Notes: generated by a model from the sequence alone, not told the origin. A stretch of DNA of 64,000 nucleotides from Benincasa hispida (GCF_009727055.1 NC_052357.1:15769648-15833647); one strand, 5' to 3'. Shown: positions 11,931-25,300, counted from the stretch's first letter. A program made the numbers and translations.

Positions 11931-14900
11931 TGAAGGAACCCAAACTGAAGGGAACCGTAAGCAGAAGCAAGATCGACCCAAATCCTATTTATCATTGATA
12001 TTTTACGGTAAATAAAGAAATAAGATATGCATTATATATCAATTACAACATGCTTTCAAAAAGTTTTAGAAACCTTACCTTTGAAGACTTTCTTCAAGAA
12101 TAACCTCGAACAGTTCACGAAATCTTTGAAGACTTTCTTCAAGAATAACCTCGATCAATAACGAACACGACCATAAAGACTTCTTCGGTATTCTTAGTTT
12201 AAGAACCAAGGAGTGGTGGGTTCTGACTATAATGGATTAACGGAATATAATGGTAAGGAGGAAGGTTTGAGAATGTTCACAAAATAACTCAAAATAATAA
12301 CTTATCATATAATATATATTAAATTATATGTTATATCAAATATAACATATAACCTATAGTTTTAATATTGTATCACATACAATATAACTTATAGTTTCTT
12401 TTCTCTCGTATATGACATTTAATATAAATCACTTTTACATTAAATTTAACAACTATGAATCTAATTCATAGAATCTATATTTGAATCTTATTCAAATATT
12501 TATTTTCTCTCATTAAGCTATAATGTATCAAATATGTAATAATAATTATATCATATAATTAAAATAACTTAATTATATCATATATAATTAAATCCCTCTA
12601 TTAATTTGAACAATTCAAATTAATCCAAAAATTGATTCTCAATTAATCCTATTGAGCTACCAAGGGGACCTCATGGACCTATAGCTTGAAGCTCCAATGA
12701 TACACGAATAATGAATTAAACTCTTTAATTAAATTATTCATCATCTGTTAACTATCGGGCATTCCACTCAAGACTGACAGTTGCACTCTTCGCATTATAG
12801 ATATATTTCGTGTCTATTAGATATAACCAATCAACAGTAAGATGTGATGGAGTAAATAACATGTAGCGGATAAAATCAGAATCAATAAGCACTCTAATTA
12901 CACATAATTTGAGTTTAAAACATGCTTCAAAATAACTATTACATAAGAAGGTTTGCTGAACACAATACCTTTGATGAAACTTCTTCAAAACTAGCTGAGC
13001 TCCACGAAAATATGCTTCAATGTACAAGTAGATCATCATGAAGATCTTCTCTACTATTCTCTTGCAAGGATTGTGTGGTGGAAACATTAAATTGAGCTGG
13101 TTTTGATCAAGACTGAAGAAGGTTGAAGAGAGTTTCGAATTCTGCAGAATTCTTGTAGAAATTTTGAATGCTTGCCCCATGATTTAGTCCAACACTCTAA
13201 TATAAAGCTTTCATCATGCAATCTCAAAACTTGCATGAAGGCCAGCTCCTTCTTCATGAATTGAGTGGAATTGGATTAATAAGGTGCTTGCACCTTTAGT
13301 GGAGAAATCTCCATTTTGTTTTTCAAATTTTGTTTACAAAATTGATTTCTAGAATTAAATTAACAAAAACAGACTAATTTATTTGTTTATTAGTTTTATA
13401 AAATTAATTCAATTAATTAATTTTAGATAAAACTAATTAATTAAATATTTTTAATTAATTTTGTTAATTTAATATCTAATATTAAATTAATAAAACAAAA
13501 ATTTCACTACAATGAATTTAATTTCATATAATTGATATTTAAATCATAATTTAAACATTAATCGATTCTCCAATTTCGTTTAATTTTGATAAAATTAAAC
13601 ATTTCAGTTGTATTGTACACAATTAATAGAAACTCTAATTAAATTTGAACTTTTCAAATTCTAAACCTTAATTTCAAATTTCATTAAGATTACTCAATTT
13701 ACTAATCCAAATTAATCATTATTCGTTAACTACTCAATTTATGAGCTAGTAGAGGGACCTTACAGACCTAGAGATTATGAGCTCCAACAATTTGCAATTA
13801 ATTGGTTAAACTCTTTAAACCGCATTAATCATTATTCGTTAACTACCAAAACATTCCACTATAGCTCGATAGTTGCACTCTACTCACTGTAGATATATTT
13901 CTGTCCAGTTTAACCATAACCAATAAGTCAATTTTCACAGGTCGTTCGTATTTATAACTGGGTCAAAAATTACCGTTTTACCCCTGTAAATACATCTTGC
14001 TTCTTAAGCTCCCATTGATCCTCCATTGAACAATTGATTTATAGTCTAACTTATAAACCATAACCCTCTCTTTCATGAGAGAGCGGGACTCCGTTGTTCA
14101 AGACAAGGTATCAGTGCTTAAGAGAACAACCTATTTGCTAACCCTTAATCAAGTAGGAGCGAATTCCATATTGCAAAGCTATGTCCCCAACTATCTATCC
14201 GGTCTTATCCCCAAAATGGGAGACTAATTGAGTAGTGATGTTGGACTACTCTCTCAATTATGCAGATCAAAGGATAATCCCAAAAAAACAGTAGTTCATA
14301 GTTAGCTTAGGATTAAGATCGAGTTGCCCTAGGTCATTGAGTTTGAGATAGTCAATTTTAATAGTAAATGGTTGTTATGAAGAAAAGTGACTATTTCAAG
14401 GTTCAATCTCATGCAAACTCATTGCACAGGATGCCCTCACTCACATGTCTCCACATGAATGATTTTCGAATCACATCATTTGTATCAGTATACAAAATGG
14501 GCCACATCCAATAGTGCTACCAGGATGAGATATCCAATCTCATCCATATACTTATAGACCATTTTGGCGATATACTTAAACTTGATCCTCTTTTATGTCG
14601 CCATATAAAGTTAGAGTATTCATGTTATAACCATAGATTTGTTTATTGGATTTTTGAATGCAATATCAATAATAATTTATTGAATTAAAATACTCAACAA
14701 CATTTTTATTGATAAATAGAATATGTTAACAACATTTACGAATTGTGAGTTTAGAATACTCCCAACACGATGACCCTTCACAAATTGCTCGTAAGTACAG
14801 CTAGACCAAAATTACCATTTTTTCCCTTATAGTTACATCTGACTCCTTAAAGTACCACTGATTCCTCTAATGAACAATAAATCATAGCCCAACTATGACT

Positions 14901-15651
14901 AAACCCCTCTCGAGCCAAGACAGGGTGTGGCGCCACATTGTTCAAGACCCAGAATCATCCCTTAAAGGAGCAATTTATCTACTTACCTCTAACTCGGGGA
15001 AGGAGTGAATTCTCTCTTGTGTAGCTGTGTTCCCAACTCCCCAGTTAGACAAATCCCCAAAATGGTAGGCTTGTTGAGTCGGCGATCTGGCCGCCATCAC
15101 CCATACAAATCAAAGGACCACCCTCATAGGAAAGAGTTCATAACTCACTCGGGATTCAGGTCATGTTACTTATGGTCATCCTGGTGAAATGTAAATCTTT
15201 ATTATGAACGGTGTTATATAATAAGACTATACATTTCGCGGTCCGGACTTATACAAACTCCTATGTATAAAATATCCTTGTTCACATGTCTATACATGAA
15301 TGATCAAGATCAGATCATTTGTAGCACTTTACAACAATACAACACCTACACAGGGGGCTATACTCGTAGTGCCACCAGGATAAGGTACCCAACCTTATCC
15401 ATCTACTACAGACCATTTAGATTATCACTTAAACATAATCCACCCGTATGTCTCTATATACATGTTTAAGTTATAAGATAACCTTGGATTTTTAGTTTAT
15501 TGGTTTGTGGTTAATGCAACTAAAATGTCATATATTTTATAGATAATGGATTTGAATAAAATATCATATATTTTATTAAATAAACGATGAGTTTGTTCAA
15601 TACATTTACAAACTATAGAACCCTACGAGATTTAGGGCATCAACCCCAACA
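11931..15651 (-). mobile_element. Copia-type 5' LTR (LTR B, 5' copy), split by a nested solo LTR
   Basis: The minus strand starts TGTTGGGGTTGATGCCC at 15,651 and ends ...GGTTCCTTCA at 11,931. Removing the nested solo LTR (12,845-14,767) and one target duplication leaves about 1.79 kb, like the other LTRs. Its insertion truncates the Gypsy element on the right (15,652 onward). Confidence 0.75.
12845..14767 (-). mobile_element. Nested solo Copia-type LTR (1.92 kb)
   Basis: The minus strand runs from TGTTGGGAGTATTC (14,767) to ...CTCCATCA (12,845), with TG...CA ends. It is flanked by AGATG (12,840-12,844) and CGATG (14,768-14,772), a 5-bp target duplication with one mismatch. The host LTR reads continuously across the site if the insert and one duplicate are removed. 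There is no internal region. The 142-codon minus frame at 12,752-13,180 crosses its edge and is chance. Confidence 0.8.
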
Positions 15652-17910
15652 AAGCATACTTCAAGTGGTCTGAAAGTTCCTTCGAACTCCAATTTAGGTG
15701 CCTATAAAATAGAAGGAAACACCTTGTCAGAGGATTCATCATCAAAATATGATGGCATACCTACCAACTCTGTCATAGATAAGTTTGCAAGCTTTCCAAG
15801 TGGGATTAACTCTCATGTGTCATCCTCATCGTCGTCATAGATGTCCCATATAACTTCCTGCTCAAAAGAGTCAAACACATCAATCTAGCATAAAGAATGT
15901 ACTTGTTATATGGTGGAAGTTTTCATAGCATCGAAAATATTAAATTTAACCAACTCACCATTAAATTCCACAAACAAAGTGCCCCTATCCACATCAATCT
16001 TAGTCTTGGTTGTCTTCATAAAAGGCCAGCCAAGTAAGATAGATGCATATGAGATAGATGTGGGCTCTTCCATTTTAGGAACATAGAAATCAGTAGGAAA
16101 AAGCAATTCATTGACCTGAACTAAGACATCTTCTATGACTCCTAATAGGTATATAAAATTCATTGACCTAAACTAGGACATCCTCTATAACTCCTAATAG
16201 GTGTATAAAAGACCTATCAGTTAATTGAATGACAACTCCAGTCTCAGTTAGGTCCTTTAATTTTAATTCTTGATAAACTGAATATGGCATAACATTTATT
16301 GATGCACCCAAATCTAGCATGACCCTATCAATTTTCTTTTTACCTATAATGCAAGAGAGAGAAAACATACCTGAATCCTTTTGTTTTTCTGGCAAGTTTT
16401 TTTGAAGGATCGTAGACACAGATTGACTTATCACCATCCTCTCCTTTTCCTTGGCTTGTTTCTTCCTCGTGCAAAGCTCCTTTAGGAATTTGGCATATTT
16501 AGAAATTTTCTTGACTGCATCGAGGAGAGGAATATTTATCTCCACCCTTCTAAACATCACCAAAAGCTCCTTGTCCTTGTCTACAACTGGTTCCTTTGGC
16601 CTTGCAAGCTTAGAAGGAAAAGCGTTTTAGGCACAGGGTGAGAAGATACTCCCTGGTTATTTTGTGGTGGTAAGACGGTTGAATTTGAAGAAGAAATTTT
16701 TGGACTCTCCAATTCTGGTTCTTTCACTGACTCAACAGGTAGCTCCAATTCCTTGCCACTTCTTAACGTGATCGCACTAACATTTTCTCTAAGAATTGAC
16801 TCGGGCTAGGACGAGAGTTTTGCAAGACTGTCTTTCCAATTTGCTCATAGAGGTGGCTAGCTGTGAGACTGGTCCCAAAGCTTCAATGGCTTTCTTTGTA
16901 TCCTGCTGAAAATTCTGGGTATCCTGTTGAAATTTAAAAGAGTTGTCAGCAAGACTTTCAGCAATGTCTTCTAAGGACATACTTGAATTAGACGAAGCTC
17001 CATGATGGGGTTGAGTCTACTCATTCTGCCCTCCCCATTTGAAGTTTGGATGGTCTTTCCACCCAGGATTGTAAGTCTTACTGAATGGGTCCCGCCTTCT
17101 GTTTTTCCCATTGTAATTGTAGCCTCCAATGGCATTTACCTCAGAAATTGCTCCTTGCATAGCACTTAGTCAAACATCAGCTGAATGGCCAGTCCCATGA
17201 AATACTTGGTAAACAGTAGTGGGTCGTCCAATCTCCACTTTCGCCAACTACTTAACAACAGAAACTATGTAAGATATTTCTTTCTTAAGTTCACCTACCT
17301 CATTGGCGGATTTGACATTGACTGCAACTCTGGTTCCAAACTGTTGAGAATTTACAGCAATGGTAGCTATTAGATTCATTGCCTCAGTTGGGGTATTATT
17401 GACTAAGGCTCCTCCTGCAGCTGCATCTATATTGCTTTTGTCGGTCTGCACCAGTCCCTCGTAAAAGTATTGGATCAAAAGTTGGTCTAAGATCTGATGG
17501 TGGGGAATTTGGCACAGGTCTTTTCGAATCATTCTCAATACTCATGAAGGATCTCCCCATTGAACTGCATGATGCTGTAAATTTCTTTTCTGACATTAGC
17601 AGCTCGAGATGTTGGAAAGAACATCTCCAAGAACTACCTCTGCAATTCTTTTCAAGACGTGATACTCCTTGGTGGAAGAATGTAAAGCCACTCCTTGGCA
17701 TCTCCCTTCAATGAAAAGGAAAATGTTCTGATATTTATCTGCTCCTTGGTCACCCTATTAGGTCTCATCCCATTGCACACCACATAGAATTCCTTCGAAT
17801 GTTTGTGTAGATCCTCGCCCTGTAGATTAGAAAACGCAGTAAGTAAGTGAATTAAGCCAAATTTAAGCTCAAAGTTACCTGTCGTCTCAGGATATGCAAT
17901 GCACAAGGGC
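15652..17910 (-). pseudogene. Ty3/Gypsy gag-protease remnant
   Basis: The minus strand shows the gag domain: FELKFGLIHLLTAFSNLQGE, then EQINIRTFSFSLKGDAKEWL (17,652-17,906). After a frameshift come HHQILDQLLIQYFYEGLV and AAAGGALVNNTPTEAMNLI (17,248-17,538). Further along are ITLRSGKELELP (about 16,750) and the protease with VMLDLGASINVMPYSVY (16,168-16,563), in which the catalytic triplet is DLG rather than DSG/DTG as in several plant Gypsy lineages. It ends with ILLGWPFMKTTKTKIDV and FNIFDAMK. There are several frameshifts and stops, and no RT or integrase. The order gag to protease and the PBS at 18,191 agree. The left end is cut by the Copia LTR at 15,651. Confidence 0.8.
16106..16210 (-). 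repeat. Tandem duplication of about 52 bp inside the Gypsy protease
   Basis: Two adjacent copies of a block reading ATTGACCTGAACTAAGACAT...CCTAATAGGTATATAAA, with several substitutions between them. It duplicates the coding stretch for LLGVIEDVLVQVNE, so the two protease frames (15,906-16,163 and 16,168-16,563) both contain GVIEDVLV. Confidence 0.8.
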
Positions 17911-18190
17911 TTCTAAGTGAAGTCAGGTGTTGCAAGCTCCTTGAGGGTCTTTTCTCATTTCGTCATCACTGAAAATCTTCAGGAATGCTTTCTTCTCCCA
18001 ATATGTCTTCAACACGAATCTCTCTGTCAAGCGCAGTTTACTGTCTCATTTTTCTTTTGATTTTCCGCTCCTCCCTGGATATTTCTGCAAAATACATTGT
18101 CTAGCACCTTTGGAAGCGTGGGTCAGGCACCAAAAGGGAAAATTTATTAGCACGGATAAACACAAGTTTCAAAAATCAAGGATTCCATTA
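17911..18190 (-). other. Gypsy leader between PBS and gag
   Basis: Leader of the Gypsy element on the minus strand. No separate gene is seen. Confidence 0.5.
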
Positions 18191-18210
18191 GCTCCCTAAC
18201 AACGGCGCCA
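18191..18210 (-). promoter_or_regulatory. Gypsy primer binding site, TGGCGCCGTTG type
   Basis: The minus strand reads TGGCGCCGTTGTTAGGGAGC, the PBS form common in plant Gypsy elements of the Athila/Tat branch. It sits three bases inside the LTR end at 18,214. Confidence 0.75.
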
Positions 18211-18213
18211 ATT

Positions 18214-19637
18214 TGGTCGGTCGACGGATTCACCGTCGTCCGTGAACCCACGCCTATGCAAATAAAATTTGTACGCACCGAACTAACCCCTTATACTAAC
18301 TAGTAGGGGGGTTTCCTGTGAAGAGTTGTGAATTAAATTTATCAATCGAACAAATACTTAGCTTGGGTAATTATAGTTTAATTTATTCCTCATCAATTCT
18401 GTCACAGGCTAATCAAAAGATGCGTGAGAATATTTGAATTAAAACTTAGCCTACTCGATTAGAATCTTATCTGGTAGTCTATAAAATTAAATTAATTAAC
18501 AGAAAAGCGGGAATCCTCAACTAATCAATCAATCAACAGACATTAAGATTCAAGGCAAAGCTAAGTCAATTAACTGATTTCCATCGTCTGACCAATTAAT
18601 TGAGTAAGATTTATCTAAGTTGGAAAGTAAATACTTGCTAATTGGAATCCCAAATTAACATAACAAACTAATTTAACTCATGCATCTAGGTGACGACTAC
18701 ATAACGATTACAAATTAGGGTCATTCAAAGCAATCAATTAAACATGAACTGCTAATTTGTCAGATTATCCCATACATGAAAATTGAAGAATATGCTCAAG
18801 ATAAATTCTCATAAATTCATAATAAAACTCACAAAATAACAATACGAGTCTCAAGAATTGAATTAGAACCAAACTAAACTAACAAACCCAAGCTAAGTTC
18901 TTACCCTTTAGCCTTGAATCATGCTTGAATTCAATACAATTAGTAAAGAGGAAGAAATTTTATAGAATTTTGGACGGAAAAGGGGGTTAAAACCAAACTA
19001 GAATAGAACGACGGCATTCAAAGTTGGGTGTACTCGATATGATCCAATCATCTGACCCAAATTATTCTTTTATAAAATTGTCGCAGTGTTGCAACTCTAG
19101 GAAGAGAATTGCAATGTTGCGGTGCATAATGGCCGAGCGTTAGGCAAGCATTGCAGCGCTGACCTGACGCTGCGTTGCGCGCACGCTAAGGCTATGAGTC
19201 TGTCAAACCACATAGCATTGCAACACTGCCTATTTTGTCCTAGAGCGTTGGAGAGCGGCGTTGACGAGCGGTGCAACGATGGCATTGGGGCATCTCCGAA
19301 GCATTGCTATTTTTTTATTTGTAATTCATTAGTTAATCCTTGAATTTTGAAATAACACTGGCCTGGATCTGAGCATTCTGCCTTCCAGCGTTGAGCTAGC
19401 ATTGGACTTAGTTTAATGAGAGTGTTGCAATGCTTAGTAGGACAATATTCTTCACTCCTTCGTCATTTGATCAATTTAGCTTCTAACTTCATCACTTTAG
19501 CGTATTTTTGTCCCAAATGCTTAATTCACTGTTTGTACACTCGAGTCCTACAAAATAATCAATTTAACCAAGTTAAGTAGCTAAACAATCCTGAGTTAAT
19601 TGAAAGAAGATAGCTTATTTCCAGTGCTATCACCTCA
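18214..19637 (-). mobile_element. Gypsy 5' LTR (about 1.4 kb)
   Basis: The right end TGAGGTGATAGCACTGG (minus strand, about 19,637) is inferred from where a Copia LTR resumes. The left end is ...CGACCA next to the PBS. It contains a GC-richer patch at 19,080-19,290 with repeated GTTGCAACACTG/AGCGTTG words. A similar patch appears in the LTR-like block at 48,700-49,020, suggesting related Gypsy LTRs. Confidence 0.6.
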
Positions 19638-20160
19638 CATATGAAGATCAAGAGACAATCCCAAATAAACAGGATTTCATAAATAGCTCCGAATTCAGAT
19701 CAAGTTATCTAGGTCATCAAGAAGTGAAATTAATCAGTGTTAACAGTAAACGGTGTTAATACGTAATAGTGATTATTTTGTCGTCAGTCTTACACAATTT
19801 CATCGTGTAGAACACCCCCGTTCACATGTCTCTACATGAACGAACTGATCACATCATTTATAACACTTTAAAACATTTGTAACGATCATAAAATGAGTCA
19901 TATTTAATAGTATCTCCAAAAATAGGTACCCAACCTAATCTAAATACTATAGACTGTTAAGGTTATTTTACTCGAACTTGATCCAGTTTATGTCTCCACA
20001 TAAAGTCCAAGTATTCATGATAATTATCAAGGGTTCGTAGGTTATTGGATTTAGAGTTATTAAACAATCAATTCAGTTTTATTTAACAACATTTTTCTGA
20101 ATAAATTTCATATATGTTTACTATTTACAAACTATAAGCTTTAGGACATATAACTTAACA
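19638..20160 (-). mobile_element. Partial Copia-type LTR (LTR C)
   Basis: The minus strand starts TGTTAAGTTATATGTCC at 20,160 and follows the common LTR layout until the Gypsy LTR interrupts it. It abuts LTR D at 20,161, so it was inserted near the distal end of LTR D. Confidence 0.6.
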
Positions 20161-21899
20161 GGGATCAACCCAATTTTTAATTTTTTAACATGCTTGAGAA
20201 GGGAAAAAAAGGTTAGAGTTTAGAAATTTTACTTACCCTTGAAGAATAATTTCTTCTTGTAAATCCTCCTCTCCACGATGATCACGAACAATCACGAACA
20301 GAGTAACACTAGTGAGGATACCACCACAATAAGTTATCTCTGTATTCTCTTAGGATGAGAGTTTCTTAGGAGGTGTGAACTCTGAGATTTTGGGAGAGAG
20401 ATTGAGAGGAGAAAAGAGTCTATAGGATTTTCTTTTTTAAGATTTTACCCAGAATATTGTAAATTGAAGAAAAAGAAGAATCAAACACTCCAACAGCCCA
20501 CTCTCAACGTGAGATTCAGAGAGAATTAACGAGAAGGAAGTTATTTCCCTCCCTTTAAATTTAAATTTAAAATTAAATTAAATATAACATATAGTTTTAA
20601 TTCACTCATTCATGCATAGTATTTAATATAAAATTCATTTATACTAAATTTAATTATGTGAATCCAATTCACGTAATTAATATTTGAATCATATTTAAAT
20701 ATTTATTTCCTCTCAAGTAAACTTTATATAATGTATCAAATATATTATAATAATTATATCATATATAATTAAGTTAAATTAATTATATCACATATAATTA
20801 ATTTCCTCAATTAATTCGAACAATTCAAATTAATCTAAAATTAATTACCAATAATCCTTGTTGAGTTACAAAAGGGACCTTATGGACCTATAGATTGAAG
20901 CTCCAATGGTACTTGAATAATTAATTAAACTCCTTTAACTAAATTGTTCAACATCCATTAACTATCGATCACTCCACTAAAGACTAACAGTTGCACTCTT
21001 CACACTACATATATATTTATGTGTCCATTGGATATAACCAGTCAATAGCGTGATGACTCTTCACAAATTGTTCGTAAGTACAGCTTGGCCAAAATTATCT
21101 TTTTGCCGCTGTAGTTACATCTAACTTCTTAAGTACCACTGATCCTTCTAATGAACAATAAGTCATAGTCCAACTATGACCAAATCCCTCTCGGGCCAAG
21201 AGAGGGTATTATACCATATTGTTCGAGCCCCAGAATCAAACCTTAAGGGTGCAATTTATCTACTTACCCTGACATCAGGGAATGAGTGAATTATGTCTTG
21301 TGTAGCTGTGTTCTCAGCTCCCCAATCAGACGAATCTTCAAAATGGTAGGCTTATTAAGTCAGCGACCACTCTTACCCATACAAATCAAAGAACCGCCTT
21401 CATAAGCAGTTTCACAACTCATTTAGGATTCAGGTCATGTCACCTATGGTCATCCTAGTGAAATGTAAATCTTTATTATGAATGGTGTTATATAATGAGA
21501 CTAGTCATGTCGTGGTCCGGTCTTATACAAACTTCTTTTGAAACACCCCCGTTCACATGTCTGTACATGAATGATCTGGATCAGATCATTTGTAGCACTT
21601 TACAACAATTGTAACATCTACAAAGCGGATCGTATTCATAGTGTCATCAAGATAAGGTATCAAACCTTATCCATCTACTATAGACCATTTAAGTTATCAC
21701 TTAAACATGATCCACCTGTATGTCTCTACATACATATTAATAGTACAGATGATAATGTTGGATGTTAGTGTATTGGTTTGTGGTTTAATAATACTAAATA
21801 TCAAATAAAACATTTCATACCTTATTAAATAAATAAATTATTTGTACATTACAATTACAAACTACAAGACACATGAGATTCAGGGCATCATCCCCAACA
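20161..21899 (-). mobile_element. Copia-type LTR (LTR D), nearly full length
   Basis: The minus strand starts TGTTGGGGATGATGCCC at 21,899 and continues for about 1.74 kb with the same order of blocks as LTR B. The distal end is lost at LTR C. It interrupts the 3' end of a plus-strand element (21,900-23,895). Confidence 0.7.
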
Positions 21900-21980
21900 G
21901 TGTATGCCCTAGTTTATTGTATTTTGTACTTTATATGTATTGTACATTTGTCTCCCTAAGCTTTAGGACAAGTGGGAGAT
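21900..21980 (+). mobile_element. Remnant of a Copia internal 3' end with polypurine tract
   Basis: An 80-bp remnant ends in ACAAGTGGGAGAT (21,968-21,980), a polypurine tract placed directly before TGTTGGGATC at 21,981. It shows that the next LTR is a plus-strand 3' LTR. Confidence 0.6.
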
Positions 21981-23895
21981 TGTTGGGATCGGTGTCCTAA
22001 ATCTCTCTTGTATTCTCGTAGTTTGTAAACTCTGAATAAACAAATTATTATTATTAAAATAATTGTTATTTTATGAGCATACACTCAATCCAATAAACAA
22101 AAATTCTAGGTTATCTTATGTAATTTAAACATGTATGTAGAGACATATAGGTGCATCATATTTAAATGATAACCTAAATGGTCTATAGTAGAAGGATAAG
22201 GTTGCCTTATCCTTGACATACTACGGTTATGACCCGCTTTGTAGATGTTACAAGTGTTGTAAAGTGCTACAAATGATCTGATCCTGATCATTCATGTGGA
22301 GAAATGTGAGCGGGGGTATCCTATACAAAAAGTTTATATAAGACCAGACCACGAAATGAATAATCTCATTATATAAACACTGTTAATAATAGAGACTTAC
22401 ATTTCACCAGGATGACCATAGATGATATGACCCCAATCCTGAGTGAGCTATGAACCCCTGCCTATGAAGGCGGTCCTTTGATTTGCATGGATGAGAGTGG
22501 TCAGATCGCCGACTCAATATGTGGATTCGTCTGATTAGGGAGCTAGGAACACAACTATACAAGACGAAATTCACTCCTTCCCTAATGTTGGGTAAGTAAA
22601 TAAATTTCTCACTTAAGGGCTTATTCTGGGACTTGAACAATGTGGCCACATCCTCTTAACCTGAGAGGTGATTGGTCATAGTTGGACTATGACTTTGTTC
22701 ATTAGAGGGATTGGTGGTACTTAAGAAGTTAGAGGTAACTACAGGGGTAAAAGGGTAATTTTGGCCCAGCTGTACTTACGAACAATTTGTGAAAGGTCAT
22801 CGCACTATTAACTGGTTATATCCAATGGATACATAAATATATCTGTAATGCAAAGAGTACAGCTGACGGTCTTTAGTGGAGTAACCGGCAGTTAATGGAT
22901 GTTGAGTAATTTAATTAAATGAGTTTAATTAATTATTCAAGTACCATTTGAGCTTTAATCTACAGGTCTACAAGGTCCCCTCTATAGCTCAAAAGGGATT
23001 ATTGAGAATTAATTTTGTATTAATTTGAATTCTTCGAATTAATTGAGGGAATTAATTATATGTGATATAATTAATATAATGTATTTGATACATTATAATA
23101 TAAAGTTTATTTTGAGAGAAATTAAATATTTGAATATGATTCAAATATTAATTATATGGATGAGATTCCTATAATTATATTTAGTATAAATGTGAATACT
23201 AAATATCATGAATGATTGAGATAAATAAAAACTATAGGTTATATTGTGTTTGATACAATATAAAAACTATAGGTTAAGTGTTATATTTGATATAAATATA
23301 GTAATCTATACATATAATAAGTTATTTTTATATATATTAAATTCAATTTAATTTTGAATTAAATTAATTGACGGAGTTATGAAAATAACTCCCGCCCTAT
23401 TTTTTCTCTCTATAAATCGTGGTTGGGAAGTTAGGTTATGGAATATTTCACCTTCTTCCCCTAATCTCTGAATGTCAGTGATTTTCTCTATGTTTTCTCC
23501 AAAAACACACAAAAGAATAATTTTTTCCTCTCAAAATCTTTTCCTCCCTCTTCCAAATAGTGCAAAGCCCACAACTCATGCTCGAATTCTCATCCCAAGG
23601 AGAATACGGAGGTTTCACTTGTGGTGGTGGCCTTTTGGTTTACTCGTGCTCACAACTCGTGCTCCAAGAACTCGTGCTCTAAGAACTCGTGCTTGTGACC
23701 TTTTGGGAGGAATTTCTTGAAGGCTTTTGGTTCTTCAAGAGTAAGTAAATTCCTAACCCTAATTCCTTTGTACTTCTCAAAAGCATGTTGTATTTTTATT
23801 AAAATGTATAATTCTTGTTCTGTGATTTTTTATTATGTGAAACATTTAAAATTGGGAAAGATCCCACTTCTGCTGTGAATCTCATGGTTCCTTCA
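21981..23895 (+). mobile_element. Copia-type 3' LTR (LTR E, 1.9 kb)
   Basis: Runs from TGTTGGGATCGGTGTCC to ...CATGGTTCCTTCA. It is the plus-strand counterpart of LTRs A-D, with GATCATTCATGTGGAGA, TCTTTAGTGGAGT and similar words in the same order. A TATA-like TCTCTATAAATCG lies at about 23,407-23,419. Confidence 0.75.
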
Positions 23896-24540
23896 CCGTG
23901 ATCTTTTGAATTCACTACCATGTTCAACCTTGGGGACCGACGGGTTTCCTACCATATTTATGTTCCTTCAAGCCACCAAATACATGTTAGTTGGGTTACA
24001 TTGTTCACTAGATGGCCATCCATGTTTTTATGTTTCTAAGTGTTTACGATCTCATGTTTTTTTTATGAATGACAATATGCTTGTCCCACCAGTATACATA
24101 CATTTGCAAATATGTATGCATAGCCTGACCCCAATAGTGGGATTACTTATTGAGTATTTTATACTAATTCTTTATGATGTTATGTTTTTCTAATAAGAGT
24201 AAGGACACAACGGCAAATGACAAGAGGAATCCGTGATCGTGTCACTGAAACTATCATATGCTTCCACTCATGTTTCCATGTTTTTTGTATTTTAAATCTC
24301 TGTTTTGTCGTTGATTCAAAAATCTTTAGTTATTGCACGATTGGATGTTTTAAAAAAAATCCAGTTGTTGCTTTATATTTTTTTAAGGGTAACCTAATCA
24401 GAGATTTTCAATTATTTAGATTTAATTAAAGTTATTTGTTTTATAAAATTTATCTGGTTTTGGCCAATTCATTAAAGTACCGTTCTAAGATGTATACATA
24501 CATGTAGTAATGGCCTAATATAAGTCCTATGGAGTTGAAT
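23896..24540 (+). other. Unassigned sequence, no supported gene
   Basis: Two open frames of 95 and 70 codons (23,906-24,193 and 24,217-24,429) have no domain that I recognise. Composition is AT-rich. Probably retroelement or intergenic sequence. Confidence 0.4.
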
Positions 24541-24840
24541 TGTTACAATGTTATAGTCAAAATTAATCAAATATTCATTCTAGTCATCATTTCACACGTT
24601 TTTATCTTTAATACCAAATTTCGCAAGTGTGATCACTTACAAACACAAGTTTAAGAAATTTTAACCAAAATTTTAGTAGTGTGGAATATAGAAAGTTAAG
24701 GTAAAATTTAAGAGGGAAATAATGTTTATAGAAGTACCTCATCAGCAATGAATCAAGAATACCAAGATTTCTTGATGAGAAGCTTTATTGAGTCGATAGA
24801 ATATTTGGTAGAAGTAATGGATACTCTCCTCTATAATTTA
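24541..24840 (-). pseudogene. Serine carboxypeptidase-like pseudo-copy 1: intron 5 and exon 5
   Basis: Exon 5 homology is at about 24,738-24,838 and intron 5 homology at 24,541-24,737, matching the functional gene at 52,406-52,712. The translated exon reads ITSTKYSIDSIKLLIKKSWY before a stop. The Trp equivalent to W456 of the gene is TGA here. The donor GTAC is kept. No other exon is left. Confidence 0.8.
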
Positions 24841-25283
24841 AAATTTCCATAAATTTTGATGGGGAGAATTTTGTTTTTTTCCTCAATTTTGAGATTTTAT
24901 TTCGAATATTCCGAATTCCCCATCTCAACAAAAATTGGGAGAAAATCTAACCATTTTGTTTTTTGATTTTACTTTTGAGAGAAAATCCAACCATTTTGTT
25001 TTTTTTATTTTGTTTAATCTATTTACACCTCCAATCCTTTGTTATTTATTGATTTTAAGAACTCAAAAGTAGCTTACAAAAATAATTAATTTCGTTTTTA
25101 ATGATATAGACTTTAATTATTGGTGCACTTATTCCAACTTTTCTCAATTTTTACCCAACCTCAAAATATATGAATAACATACAACTACAGAAAAGATTGC
25201 GCCATGAGAATCGAAAACTTCATTAACAAATTATAAATCGAAATAAGGTTCCTATCTAATCTAAGGAAACAGTAAAGGAATTA
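24841..25283. other. AT-rich spacer, no supported gene
   Basis: Contains a local direct repeat GAGAGAAAATCCAACCATTTTG (cut here; near 24,938-24,998). Nothing coding is seen. Confidence 0.4.
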
Positions 25284-25298
25284 TTGAACTACACATTG
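25284..25298 (-). terminator. Plant snRNA 3' box of U1 copy 1
   Basis: The minus strand reads CAATGTGTAGTTCAA, an exact fit to the plant snRNA 3'-end consensus CA(N)3-10AGTNNAA, starting 3 bases after the mature 3' end. It directs 3'-end formation of Pol II snRNAs. Confidence 0.75.
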
Positions 25299-25300
25299 AT

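Noticed and set aside
12752..13180. 142-codon minus-strand open frame
   Set aside because: It lies across the edge of the nested solo LTR and has no recognisable domain. The order of words matches non-coding LTR sequence elsewhere in the window.
16789..16980. 63-codon minus frame as an independent gene
   Set aside because: It is part of the Gypsy gag-protease linker (coiled-coil-like, followed by ITLRSGKEL).
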